Source of the DNA: Roseococcus sp. SDR
GTDB taxonomy: Bacteria > Pseudomonadota > Alphaproteobacteria > Acetobacterales > Acetobacteraceae
NCBI RefSeq assembly: GCF_019083995.1
Contig: NZ_JAHRCU010000011.1
Coordinates: 62,001-126,000 of the forward strand
DNA length: 64,000 nt
Direction: 5' to 3'
Program-made: the position numbers and the translations under genes
Shown here: one piece after another, positions 1 through 6,785 of the stretch
How positions within the stretch are numbered: position 1 is the stretch's first letter
Layout of the letters: each line of letters opens with the position of its first letter
The notes under the pieces: model-generated
What the model was told of the DNA's origin: nothing
What the model saw: only the letters and a program-made list of their open reading frames with translations
Database searches by the model: none

Positions 1-297
1 CATGGGCCGATCTGGTCCATGCCCTATTCCGTCGAGCTGAACGATATCCCGATGATCATGGTGCAGCACCACCAGGCGGAGGAGTTGCAGGCGCGCACGC
101 TGGCGCAGCTCGACCGGCTGCTGGCGGAGGCCGAGACGGAGGGGTGCAAGGTCATGGGGCTTGCGGTGCACCCCTATATCTCGGGCGTGCCGCATCGCAT
201 CGGCGTGCTGGAAGCCACGCTCGATGCCATTGCCAGCCGGCCCGGGGCGGTGTTCGCTCAGGGGGCCGAGATCCTGGATTGGTGGGAAGCCGCATGA
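1..297 (+). CDS. Polysaccharide deacetylase (CE4/PuuE-like), C-terminal fragment
   Basis: The reading frame is open from base 1, so the start lies outside the window; about 98 residues are visible. The fragment has the ending typical of NodB/CE4-fold deacetylases of the PuuE (allantoinase-like) branch: a segment after an E-L-N-D-I-P motif, a G-L-A-V-H-P-Y-I-S-G strand that carries a late conserved His, and a last helix ending in D-W-W. The catalytic Asp-His-His motif would be upstream and is not visible. The stop overlaps the next gene's ATG (ATGA), so it belongs to the operon with the arylformamidase-like hydrolase, AtzF and CoA-transferase-like genes. That context suggests action on a small amide or ureide rather than on a polysaccharide. 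This is inference. Confidence 0.75.
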   Translation, partial: HGPIWSMPYSVELNDIPMIMVQHHQAEELQARTLAQLDRLLAEAETEGCKVMGLAVHPYISGVPHRIGVLEATLDAIASRPGAVFAQGAEILDWWEAA

Positions 298-1130
298 GCC
301 TTGATGTGACGAAGTCGAACTGGTTCAGCCTGACCCAGCGCGAACGTGATTCCGCCTACAACAACAATGAGGCGGTGCCCGATGCGCCGAGCCTGATCGA
401 GGAGCGCAACCAGGCCTCCGCCGCTTTCCGCGGCGCGCATGCCAAGGCGCTGGATCTGCCCTATGGCGAAAGTCAGCGCGAGCAATGGGACCTCTATGCG
501 GGGACGAATCCGCAGGCGCCGACGCTCGCTTTCATCCATGGCGGCTATTGGCAGCGCAACCGGCGCGAGGATTTCGCGGCCATGGCGGAAGGCGCGCTGG
601 CCATGGGGTGGAATGTCGCGATCTGCGGTTACAGCCTCTGCCCCGAGGTGACGCTGACGCGCATCGTCTATCAGATCCATGCGGCACTCGACTGGCTGGC
701 GGCGCATGGCGCGGAACATGGGCTGGCGGGGCCGATCGTGCTGACGGGCTGGAGTGCCGGCGGGCATCTGACGGCGCTGGGGGCGGAGCATCCGGCAGTG
801 ACGGCGGCGATCGCCATTTCCGGCATCTTCGAGCTGGGGCCGATCCGCGACACCTACCTGAACGCCGCGCTGAAGCTGACGGATGAGGAGCTGGTGGAGC
901 TTTCGCCGATGCGGCGGCCGGTGGTGCAGAAGCCCATCGCCATCGCCTATGGCGCGGCGGAACTGCCCGAGCTGTGCCGCCAGTCGCGCGATTTCCACCG
1001 CCTGCGCAGCGAGGCGCAGGCGCCGGGGCCGCTCTGGCCCATCCCGGGTGCCGATCATTTCCGCGTGCTGGAGGCGCTGCGCCGGCCGGATGGGGCGCTG
1101 CTGCGCCTCGCGGCCGAGCTGCTGCGATGA
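294..1130 (+). CDS. Alpha/beta hydrolase, arylformamidase-like
   Basis: 278 residues. An H-G-G-Y-W oxyanion-hole motif lies near residue 82, the nucleophile elbow G-W-S-A-G-G has Ser154, and a late G-A-D-H-F has His255, giving a complete hydrolase triad apart from the acid, which I cannot place with certainty. HGGYW is typical of the kynurenine formamidase-like (arylformamidase) branch, which hydrolyses N-formyl or ester bonds. There is no signal peptide, so it is cytoplasmic. I chose the ATG at 294 because it overlaps the stop of the deacetylase gene and gives the normal family length; the longer upstream reading frame is out-of-frame shadow. Translational coupling to AtzF downstream suggests a role in the same C-N catabolic pathway. 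Substrate unknown. Confidence 0.85.
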   Translation: MSLDVTKSNWFSLTQRERDSAYNNNEAVPDAPSLIEERNQASAAFRGAHAKALDLPYGESQREQWDLYAGTNPQAPTLAFIHGGYWQRNRREDFAAMAEGALAMGWNVAICGYSLCPEVTLTRIVYQIHAALDWLAAHGAEHGLAGPIVLTGWSAGGHLTALGAEHPAVTAAIAISGIFELGPIRDTYLNAALKLTDEELVELSPMRRPVVQKPIAIAYGAAELPELCRQSRDFHRLRSEAQAPGPLWPIPGADHFRVLEALRRPDGALLRLAAELLR

Positions 1131-2872
1131 GGCCGCCCGCCGCCTTCACGCTGGAGGCGCTGGCGGGGTTCTACGCCGCGGGCGGCTCGGCGGTGGAGGT
1201 GGCGCGCGAGGCGCTCTCCCGCATCAAGGCCTTCAACGACCCGGCGCTGTTCCTGGCCACCGTGCCGGAGGAGGAGTTGCTGGCGCGCGCCGCGGCTCTG
1301 CCGCCTGGGCCGCTGCATGGCGTGCCCTTCGTGGTGAAAGACAATATCGATGCGGCCGGTCTGCCGACCACGGCCGCCTGCCCCGATTTCTCGCGCATGC
1401 CGGAAGAGGATGCGCCGGCCGTGGCGCGGCTGCTGGCGGCCGGCGCGCTGCTGCTGGGCAAGGTCAATCTCGATCAGTTCGCGACAGGGCTGAACGGCAC
1501 GCGCAGCCCCTATGGCACGCCGCGCAACGCCGTGCGGGCCGACCTCATCCCCGGCGGGTCTTCCAGCGGTTCGGCGACGGCGGTGGCCGCCGGCATCGCC
1601 GCCTTCAGCTATGGCACGGACACGGCCGGTTCGGGCCGCGTGCCGGCGGCGGCGCAGAACATCGTGGGGCTGAAGCCGAGCCTGGGCCTGATCCCGACGC
1701 GGGGCGTGGTGCCGGCCTGCCGCTCGCTCGATTGCGTGTCCATCTTCGCGCAGAACGTGGCGGATGCGGCCGCCGTGCTCGCCATCGCGGCCGGGCCGGA
1801 TGCGGCGGACCCTTATGGCCGTGCGGCACCGTCCAGCTGGCGCACCATGGAAGCGGCGCCACCCGTGCTTCGGCTGGCCGTGCCGGAACAGGCGCAGCTC
1901 CTCTTCGACACGCCGGATGATGCGGCGCTCTTCGCTGGCGCGGTGGCGCGGGCGGAGGCGATGGGGGCCAAGGTCACGCGCGTGGATATCGCGCCCTTCC
2001 TCGCCGTCGCGCGGCGGCTTTATGACGGCGCCTGGGTCGCGGAGCGGACTTCCGCGCTGCGGGACTGGGTGACCCAGCGGCCTGATGCGCTGCATCCGGT
2101 GACGCGGAGCATCCTGGAAGGCGGCCTCGGGCGGCTGACCGTGGATGCGTTTGATGATTTCCACGCGGCGGCGGAGGCGCGGCTGCTGGCGCGGAAGCTG
2201 TTTGCGACGTGCGATGCGCTGCTGCTGCCGACCTGCCCAGGCGTGCCGACGCTGGCCACGCTGGCGGCGGAGCCGATCGCGGCGAATAGCCGCCTCGGCA
2301 CCTACACGAATTTCGTGAATCTCTGCGATCTCTCGGCGCTGGCGATTCCGGCCGGCTTCCGCGCGGATGGCGTGCCGGCCGGCGTGACGCTGGTGGGGCC
2401 GGCCTTCAGCGAAGGGCGCCTCGCGGCGATCGGCGCGGCCATGCATCATGCAGCCGGGCTGGGGCCGATGCCGCCGGCGCCGGCCGAGATGGCGGCGGAT
2501 GAGATCGGGCTGTTCTGCATCGGCGCCCATATGTCGGGCCTGCCACTGAACGGGCAGGTGCTGGGTTTCGGCGGGCGCTTCCTGCGCGCGGCCCGCACGG
2601 CGCCCACCTACCGGCTGTATGACCTCGGCAACCGGCCGGGCATGGTGCGAGCGGCCAGCGGGGGCGCCTCCATCCTGGGTGAGATCTGGGCGCTGCCGGC
2701 GGCCTCCATCGGGCCGTTCCTGGCGGCCATTCCGCCGCCGCTCGGCTTCGGGCGCGTGACGCTGGAGGATGGCAGCACGGTGCTGGGCTTCCAGGCGGAG
2801 AGCGAGGGCGTCGCCACCGCGCCCGAGATCACGGCACGCGGCGGCTGGCGCGCGCATCTGGCGGCGAAGTGA
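1127..2872 (+). CDS. atzF: Allophanate hydrolase (amidase-signature family, AtzF type)
   Basis: 581 residues. The amidase-signature Ser-cisSer-Lys triad is present: Lys71 in V-V-K-D-N-I-D, the G-G-S-S-S-G-S loop around residues 143-149, and nucleophile Ser169 in G-T-D-T-A-G-S-G-R. A C-terminal domain of about 125 residues (from roughly 455, I-G-L-F-C-I-G-A-H) is the feature that separates AtzF-type allophanate hydrolases from plain amidases. The family hydrolyses allophanate (urea-1-carboxylate) to ammonia and CO2, the second step of the urea amidolyase route, or the end of triazine or ureide breakdown. The ATG at 1127 overlaps the previous stop (ATGA). No urea carboxylase gene is visible here; it may lie upstream of the window, or the allophanate comes from another source. 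Confidence 0.9.
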   Translation: MRPPAAFTLEALAGFYAAGGSAVEVAREALSRIKAFNDPALFLATVPEEELLARAAALPPGPLHGVPFVVKDNIDAAGLPTTAACPDFSRMPEEDAPAVARLLAAGALLLGKVNLDQFATGLNGTRSPYGTPRNAVRADLIPGGSSSGSATAVAAGIAAFSYGTDTAGSGRVPAAAQNIVGLKPSLGLIPTRGVVPACRSLDCVSIFAQNVADAAAVLAIAAGPDAADPYGRAAPSSWRTMEAAPPVLRLAVPEQAQLLFDTPDDAALFAGAVARAEAMGAKVTRVDIAPFLAVARRLYDGAWVAERTSALRDWVTQRPDALHPVTRSILEGGLGRLTVDAFDDFHAAAEARLLARKLFATCDALLLPTCPGVPTLATLAAEPIAANSRLGTYTNFVNLCDLSALAIPAGFRADGVPAGVTLVGPAFSEGRLAAIGAAMHHAAGLGPMPPAPAEMAADEIGLFCIGAHMSGLPLNGQVLGFGGRFLRAARTAPTYRLYDLGNRPGMVRAASGGASILGEIWALPAASIGPFLAAIPPPLGFGRVTLEDGSTVLGFQAESEGVATAPEITARGGWRAHLAAK

Positions 2873-4233
2873 GCACGCTCTCTGGCCTGCTGGCGGGCGC
2901 GGGGCTGGAGCCCGGCCTCGCCGCGCAGGCGGATCTGACCGGGGCGGACCCCGCCCTGCCCTCCTCCTTCCGCATCGGCGAGGCGGCGCAGGCCTCCATC
3001 GCGGCCCTCGGGCTCGCGGCCGCCTCGATGCATGCGGCGCGGGGCGGCGCGATGCAGCGCGTGGCCGTCTCCATGGACGATGCCGCAGCGGAATTCCACT
3101 CAGAGCGGTATCTGCGCATCGGCGATACGCCGCCGAAGGATCCGTGGGATGCGATTGCGGGCGCCTATGGAACGGCGGATGACGGCGTGGTGCGGCTGCA
3201 CACGAATTTCCCGCATCACCGCGACGGCATCCTGAAGCTGCTGGGCTGCGCCTATGACCGGGCGGCGGTGGCCGCGGCGCTGGAGAAGCGCAAGGCGATC
3301 GCCTTCGAGACGGAGGCGACGGCGGCGGGGCTTTGCGTCTCGGCCATGCGCAGCTTCGCGGAGTGGGATGCGCATCCCCAGGCGCAGCATCTGGCGACGA
3401 CGCCGGTGCTGGCGATCGAGCGCATCGGCGATGCGGCCCCGCGCCCCCTGCCGCCTGTGGCCAGCCGGCCGCTGGAGGGGTTCCGCGTGCTGGATCTGAC
3501 GCGCGTGATCGCGGGGCCGGTCGCGGCGCGCGGGCTCGCGGCGCATGGGGCGGAGGTTCTGCACATCACCGGGCCGCATCTGCCGAGCATTCCGACGCTG
3601 GTGGTGGATACGGGACGCGGCAAGCGTTGCGCCATGCTCGATTTGCGCGATGCCGATGATGTCGCGCGCCTGGATGGGCTGGCGGCGGGGGCGGATGCCT
3701 TCGTGCAGTCCTATCGCGCGGGTTCGCTGGCGGCGAAGGGGTTTTCGGCCGAGGCGCTGGCGGCGCGGCATCCCGGGATCGTGGTGGGTGAGTTGTGCGC
3801 CTATGGCTGGGGCGGCCCTTGGGCGAACAAGCGCGGCTTTGACAGCCTGGTGCAGACCTCCACGGGCTTCAATGTCGCGGAGGCCGAGGCGGCGGGGGTG
3901 GCGGCGCCGAAGGTGATGCCGTGCCAGCCGCTGGATCACGCCTCGGGGTATCTGTTGGCCTTGGGCGTTGTGGCGGCGTGGCATCGGCGGGCCATCGAGG
4001 GCGGCTCTTGGCGCGTGCGGGTGACCCTGGCGCGGACCGGGTTGTGGTTGCGGAGCCTGGGGCGGATCGAGGATGGCTTTGGCGCCGTGGCGCATGCGCC
4101 TGGGTTGGTGACGGAAGAGGGCGCGTTTGGCGTGGTGCACCATCTGCCGCATTCGGCGCGCATGTCGCTGGCGCCCGCTTTTTGGTCGCGCCCCGCGGAG
4201 CCGTTGGGCGCGTCCCCGCCGAGCTGGGCCTAA
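2869..4233 (+). CDS. CaiB/BaiF CoA-transferase family protein with swapped domain order
   Basis: 454 residues, GTG start overlapping the atzF stop (GTGA). The canonical N-terminal CaiB signature (F-R-V-L-D-L-T-R-V-I-A-G-P) appears only at about residue 205 and is followed by the usual middle part (C-A-Y-G-W-G-G-P, R-G-F-D-S-L-V-Q). The first 200 residues (R-L-H-T-N-F-P-H-H, F-A-E-W-D-A-H-P-Q-A) look like the C-terminal half of a CaiB domain. Known members move CoA between carboxylic acids. Here the halves seem to be in reverse order, and the last 60 residues do not look like family sequence. Last gene of the plus-strand operon; a terminator follows at once. Activity is uncertain. Confidence 0.75.
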   Translation: MSTLSGLLAGAGLEPGLAAQADLTGADPALPSSFRIGEAAQASIAALGLAAASMHAARGGAMQRVAVSMDDAAAEFHSERYLRIGDTPPKDPWDAIAGAYGTADDGVVRLHTNFPHHRDGILKLLGCAYDRAAVAAALEKRKAIAFETEATAAGLCVSAMRSFAEWDAHPQAQHLATTPVLAIERIGDAAPRPLPPVASRPLEGFRVLDLTRVIAGPVAARGLAAHGAEVLHITGPHLPSIPTLVVDTGRGKRCAMLDLRDADDVARLDGLAAGADAFVQSYRAGSLAAKGFSAEALAARHPGIVVGELCAYGWGGPWANKRGFDSLVQTSTGFNVAEAEAAGVAAPKVMPCQPLDHASGYLLALGVVAAWHRRAIEGGSWRVRVTLARTGLWLRSLGRIEDGFGAVAHAPGLVTEEGAFGVVHHLPHSARMSLAPAFWSRPAEPLGASPPSWA

Positions 4234-4243
4234 GGATCGGGGT

Positions 4244-4282
4244 CTGGGGCCTTTCGGCCCCAGCCGCCGGAGGCCTTTTTTT
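4244..4282 (+). terminator. Rho-independent terminator after the AtzF operon
   Basis: An 8-bp perfect stem (CTGGGGCC at 4244-4251 with GGCCCCAG at 4256-4263) has a TTTC loop, followed by a GC-rich spacer and seven T at 4276-4282. It sits 10 bases after the stop of the CoA-transferase-like gene and abuts the stop of the convergent M20 gene. Confidence 0.75.
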
Positions 4283-5480
4283 ACTGCTTGAGATAGCTCT
4301 CCGCCGCATCCGCCAGGATGCGCAGCGCCAGCGTCAGGTCTTCTTCCTTCGTATCCTCCGCCCAATGGTGGCTGATGCCGCCGATGGAGGGCGTGAAGAG
4401 CATCGCGGTCGGCAGGATCTTCGCCATCTGCTGCGCGTCATGGATGGCGCCGGACGGCATGGGCTGCCATTGCCCGTTGGCGTGCTTGGTGGCCGCCTGG
4501 CGCAGCGCCTCGTGCATCGCCGGGTGGGCCAGCGCCGGGGGCGAGCGGTTCAGGCATTCGACGGAGAGGGTGCAGCGGTCGCGCCGGCCCACTTCCTGGA
4601 CGATGCTGTGGAGCAGGGCTTCCAGGCGGTCCATCACCTGTTCCGAGATGTCGCGGAACTGAAAGACGAGTTCGGCCTTGCCCGGGATGATATGCGGCGC
4701 GTTGGGCTCCAGCATGATGCGCCCGCAGGTCCAGACGGTGCGTTCCGAGATATGCATCGGAAAGCGTTCGTCGATGAGGCTCAGGACGCGCATGGCGGCG
4801 ACGGCGGCGTCCTTCCGTTCGGCCATGGTGGTGCCGCCGGTGTGGTCCTGCTGGCCGATGATCGTGATCTTGAAGTAGCGGATGCCGACGATGCCGGTGA
4901 CGACGCCGCTCCGCAGGCCGGCATTCTCGAGCTGCGTGCCCTGCTCGATATGCAGCTCGAAGAAGCCCTTGTAGCGGGACGGGTCCAGGCGCTCGCGCGG
5001 GAGGCCTTCCAGGCCGGCTTCGCGCAGCGCCTCGCGCAGCGGCTTGCCGGACATGTTGTGCTTCGCGGCGTCCATCTGGGCTTCGGTGACGTCGCCGATC
5101 AGGCTGCGGCTGCCGAGGAAGGTGCCGTAATGGCCTTCCTCATCGGCGAAGGCGACGACATCCACGGGCAGGCCGGCGCGGGCCAGGGCCAGGCCGGCGA
5201 GAACGCCGAGCGCGCCGTCGAGCCAGCCGGCCTCGTTCTGCGTCTCCAGGTGGGAGCCGACGAGGAGATGCGGCCCGGGGCCCGGATGGCGGCCGATGAC
5301 ATTGCCGATGCCGTCCATGCTCGGCGTCAGGCCCACCTCGCGCAGGCGGTCCATCAGCCAGTGGCGGCTTTGCATGTCTTCCGGCGTGTAGGTCGGGCGA
5401 TGCACGCCGGTCTTGAACTTGCCGATCTGGCGGAGCTCGTGGAGGTCGGCGAGGAAGCGGGCGGTATCGACATCAGCCAC
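4281..5480 (-). CDS. M20 Zn-dependent hydrolase (allantoate amidohydrolase / N-carbamoyl-L-amino-acid hydrolase family), copy 2
   Basis: 399 residues. Metal-site motifs run in family order: G-S-H-L-E-T-Q, W-L-D-G-A-L-G, A-D-E-E-G-H, H-I-E-Q-G, and the late I-S-H-H-W-A-E-D. Enzymes of this family cleave ureido or carbamoyl groups (allantoate, ureidoglycolate, N-carbamoyl amino acids) with two divalent metals. The exact substrate cannot be read from the sequence. It is the second gene of a two-gene operon and overlaps its paralogue by 8 bases; the two are alike along their full length. It converges on the AtzF operon, which also cleaves C-N bonds, so both blocks may serve ureide or pyrimidine nitrogen scavenging (inference). 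Confidence 0.88.
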   Translation of the reverse strand: MADVDTARFLADLHELRQIGKFKTGVHRPTYTPEDMQSRHWLMDRLREVGLTPSMDGIGNVIGRHPGPGPHLLVGSHLETQNEAGWLDGALGVLAGLALARAGLPVDVVAFADEEGHYGTFLGSRSLIGDVTEAQMDAAKHNMSGKPLREALREAGLEGLPRERLDPSRYKGFFELHIEQGTQLENAGLRSGVVTGIVGIRYFKITIIGQQDHTGGTTMAERKDAAVAAMRVLSLIDERFPMHISERTVWTCGRIMLEPNAPHIIPGKAELVFQFRDISEQVMDRLEALLHSIVQEVGRRDRCTLSVECLNRSPPALAHPAMHEALRQAATKHANGQWQPMPSGAIHDAQQMAKILPTAMLFTPSIGGISHHWAEDTKEEDLTLALRILADAAESYLKQ

Positions 5481-6672
5481 GGAGGAAGGCCTCCGCCGCG
5501 TCCGCCAGGATGCGGATGTTGAGCGCCAGATCCTCCTCCTTCGTGTCCTCCGCCCAGTGGTGGCTGATGCCGGCGATGGAGGGGGTGAAGAGCATCGCGG
5601 CCGGCATCACGCGCGCCATGTATTGCGCGTCATGGCCCGCACCGCTCGGCATGTGCTGCCATTGGCCGTTCGCGTGCTTGGTGGCCGCGTCGGCCAGGGC
5701 CGCCTGCATCGCCGGGTCGCAGGGCGCGGGCTTGCTGCGGCTCATCACTTCCACGGTGCTGACCGTGCGCTCGGTGCGGTTCATCTCCTGCACCACGCTG
5801 CGCATGCAGCGCTCCAGGCGCTCCAGCACCTCGGTGTCGATGTCGCGGAACTGGAAGAGCACCTCGGCGCGTCCGGGGATGATGGAGGGCGCGCCGGGGT
5901 CGAGCGCGATGCGGCCGCAGGTCCAGACGGTGCGCGGACCGCAGATCATCGGGAATTCACGGTCGATGCGGGCCAGCATGCGCACAGCGGTGAGGCCGGC
6001 ATCGCGGCGCTCGGCCATGGTGGTGCCGCCGGCATGGTCCTGCATGCCCTCGATGACGATGCGGAACTGCCAGATGGCGACGATGCCGGTGACGACGCCG
6101 GCGCGCAGATTCTGCGATTCGAGCTGCGTGCCCTGCTCGATATGCATCTCGAAGAAGCCCTTGTAGCGCGCAGGGTCGAGGCGTGGGCGGGGCAGGCCTT
6201 CGAGGCCCGCCTCCTTCAGCGCCTGGCGCAACGGCTTGCCGTGGTAGCGATTGGTGAGCGTGTCGATCTCGCTCTCCTCCAGCAGGCCGATGAGGCTGCG
6301 GCTGCCGATGAAGCTGCCGTAATGGCCCTCCTCATCGGCGAAGGCCACGACATCCACGGGCAGCCCGGCGCGGGCGAGGGCCACGCCGGCCATGACGCCC
6401 AGCGCGCCGTCCAGCCAGCCCGCCTGGTTCTGGCTCTCGATATGGCTGCCGACCAGCAGATGCGGCCCCGGGCCCTTGTGGCGGCCGAAGACATTGCCGA
6501 TGCCGTCGATCGAGGCTTCCAGGCCGCATTCGCGCATGCGCTCCATCAGCCAATGGCGGCTTTCCATGTCCTCCGGCGAATAGGTCGGGCGGTGAACGCC
6601 GGTCTTGAACTCCCCGATCTTCCGAAGCTCGTTGAGATCCCGAAGGAAGCGGTCCGTATCCACCTGCGCCAT
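5473..6672 (-). CDS. M20 Zn-dependent hydrolase (allantoate amidohydrolase / N-carbamoyl-L-amino-acid hydrolase family), copy 1
   Basis: 399 residues, the same length as its tandem paralogue and clearly the product of a local duplication: long blocks such as P-G-P-H-L-L-V-G-S-H and H-H-W-A-E-D-T-K-E-E-D are identical. All metal-binding motifs are kept (G-S-H-I-E-S-Q, W-L-D-G-A-L-G, A-D-E-E-G-H-Y-G, H-I-E-Q-G). First gene of the minus-strand pair, divergent from the epimerase gene across a 112-bp spacer. Differences cluster in the central dimerisation/lid part (for example I-W-Q-F-R-I-V-I-E-G-M against I-R-Y-F-K-I-T-I-I-G-Q), as expected if the copies took on different substrates. Confidence 0.88.
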   Translation of the reverse strand: MAQVDTDRFLRDLNELRKIGEFKTGVHRPTYSPEDMESRHWLMERMRECGLEASIDGIGNVFGRHKGPGPHLLVGSHIESQNQAGWLDGALGVMAGVALARAGLPVDVVAFADEEGHYGSFIGSRSLIGLLEESEIDTLTNRYHGKPLRQALKEAGLEGLPRPRLDPARYKGFFEMHIEQGTQLESQNLRAGVVTGIVAIWQFRIVIEGMQDHAGGTTMAERRDAGLTAVRMLARIDREFPMICGPRTVWTCGRIALDPGAPSIIPGRAEVLFQFRDIDTEVLERLERCMRSVVQEMNRTERTVSTVEVMSRSKPAPCDPAMQAALADAATKHANGQWQHMPSGAGHDAQYMARVMPAAMLFTPSIAGISHHWAEDTKEEDLALNIRILADAAEAFLRG

Positions 6673-6749
6673 GCTGCACCCCTGTTGCGAGGCGGGCAGG
6701 ATAGGCGAGGAATTTCATGCGGCAAGCGGCGTCGGCCGGGCCGTGACCT

Positions 6750-6785
6750 TTGAGAGTGGGGCCGGAACGGCCTATAAGCGCCCCA
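6750..6785 (+). promoter_or_regulatory. Sigma-70-type promoter giving a leaderless epimerase transcript
   Basis: TTGAGA at 6750-6755 and TATAAG at 6773-6778 are separated by exactly 17 bases. The start codon is at 6785, seven bases after the -10 box, so transcription should begin at or within a base or two of the ATG. There is no Shine-Dalgarno sequence in the short gap. This fits a leaderless mRNA. Confidence 0.6.

Noticed and set aside
144-293. Longer N-terminus for the arylformamidase-like hydrolase
   Set aside because: It lies out of frame inside the deacetylase gene and gives no family-like sequence; the ATG at 294 overlaps the stop as elsewhere in this operon.
1055-2857. 600-codon minus-strand frame opposite atzF
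   Set aside because: Arg/His-rich shadow frame with no motif; the plus strand has the amidase triad and coupled neighbours.
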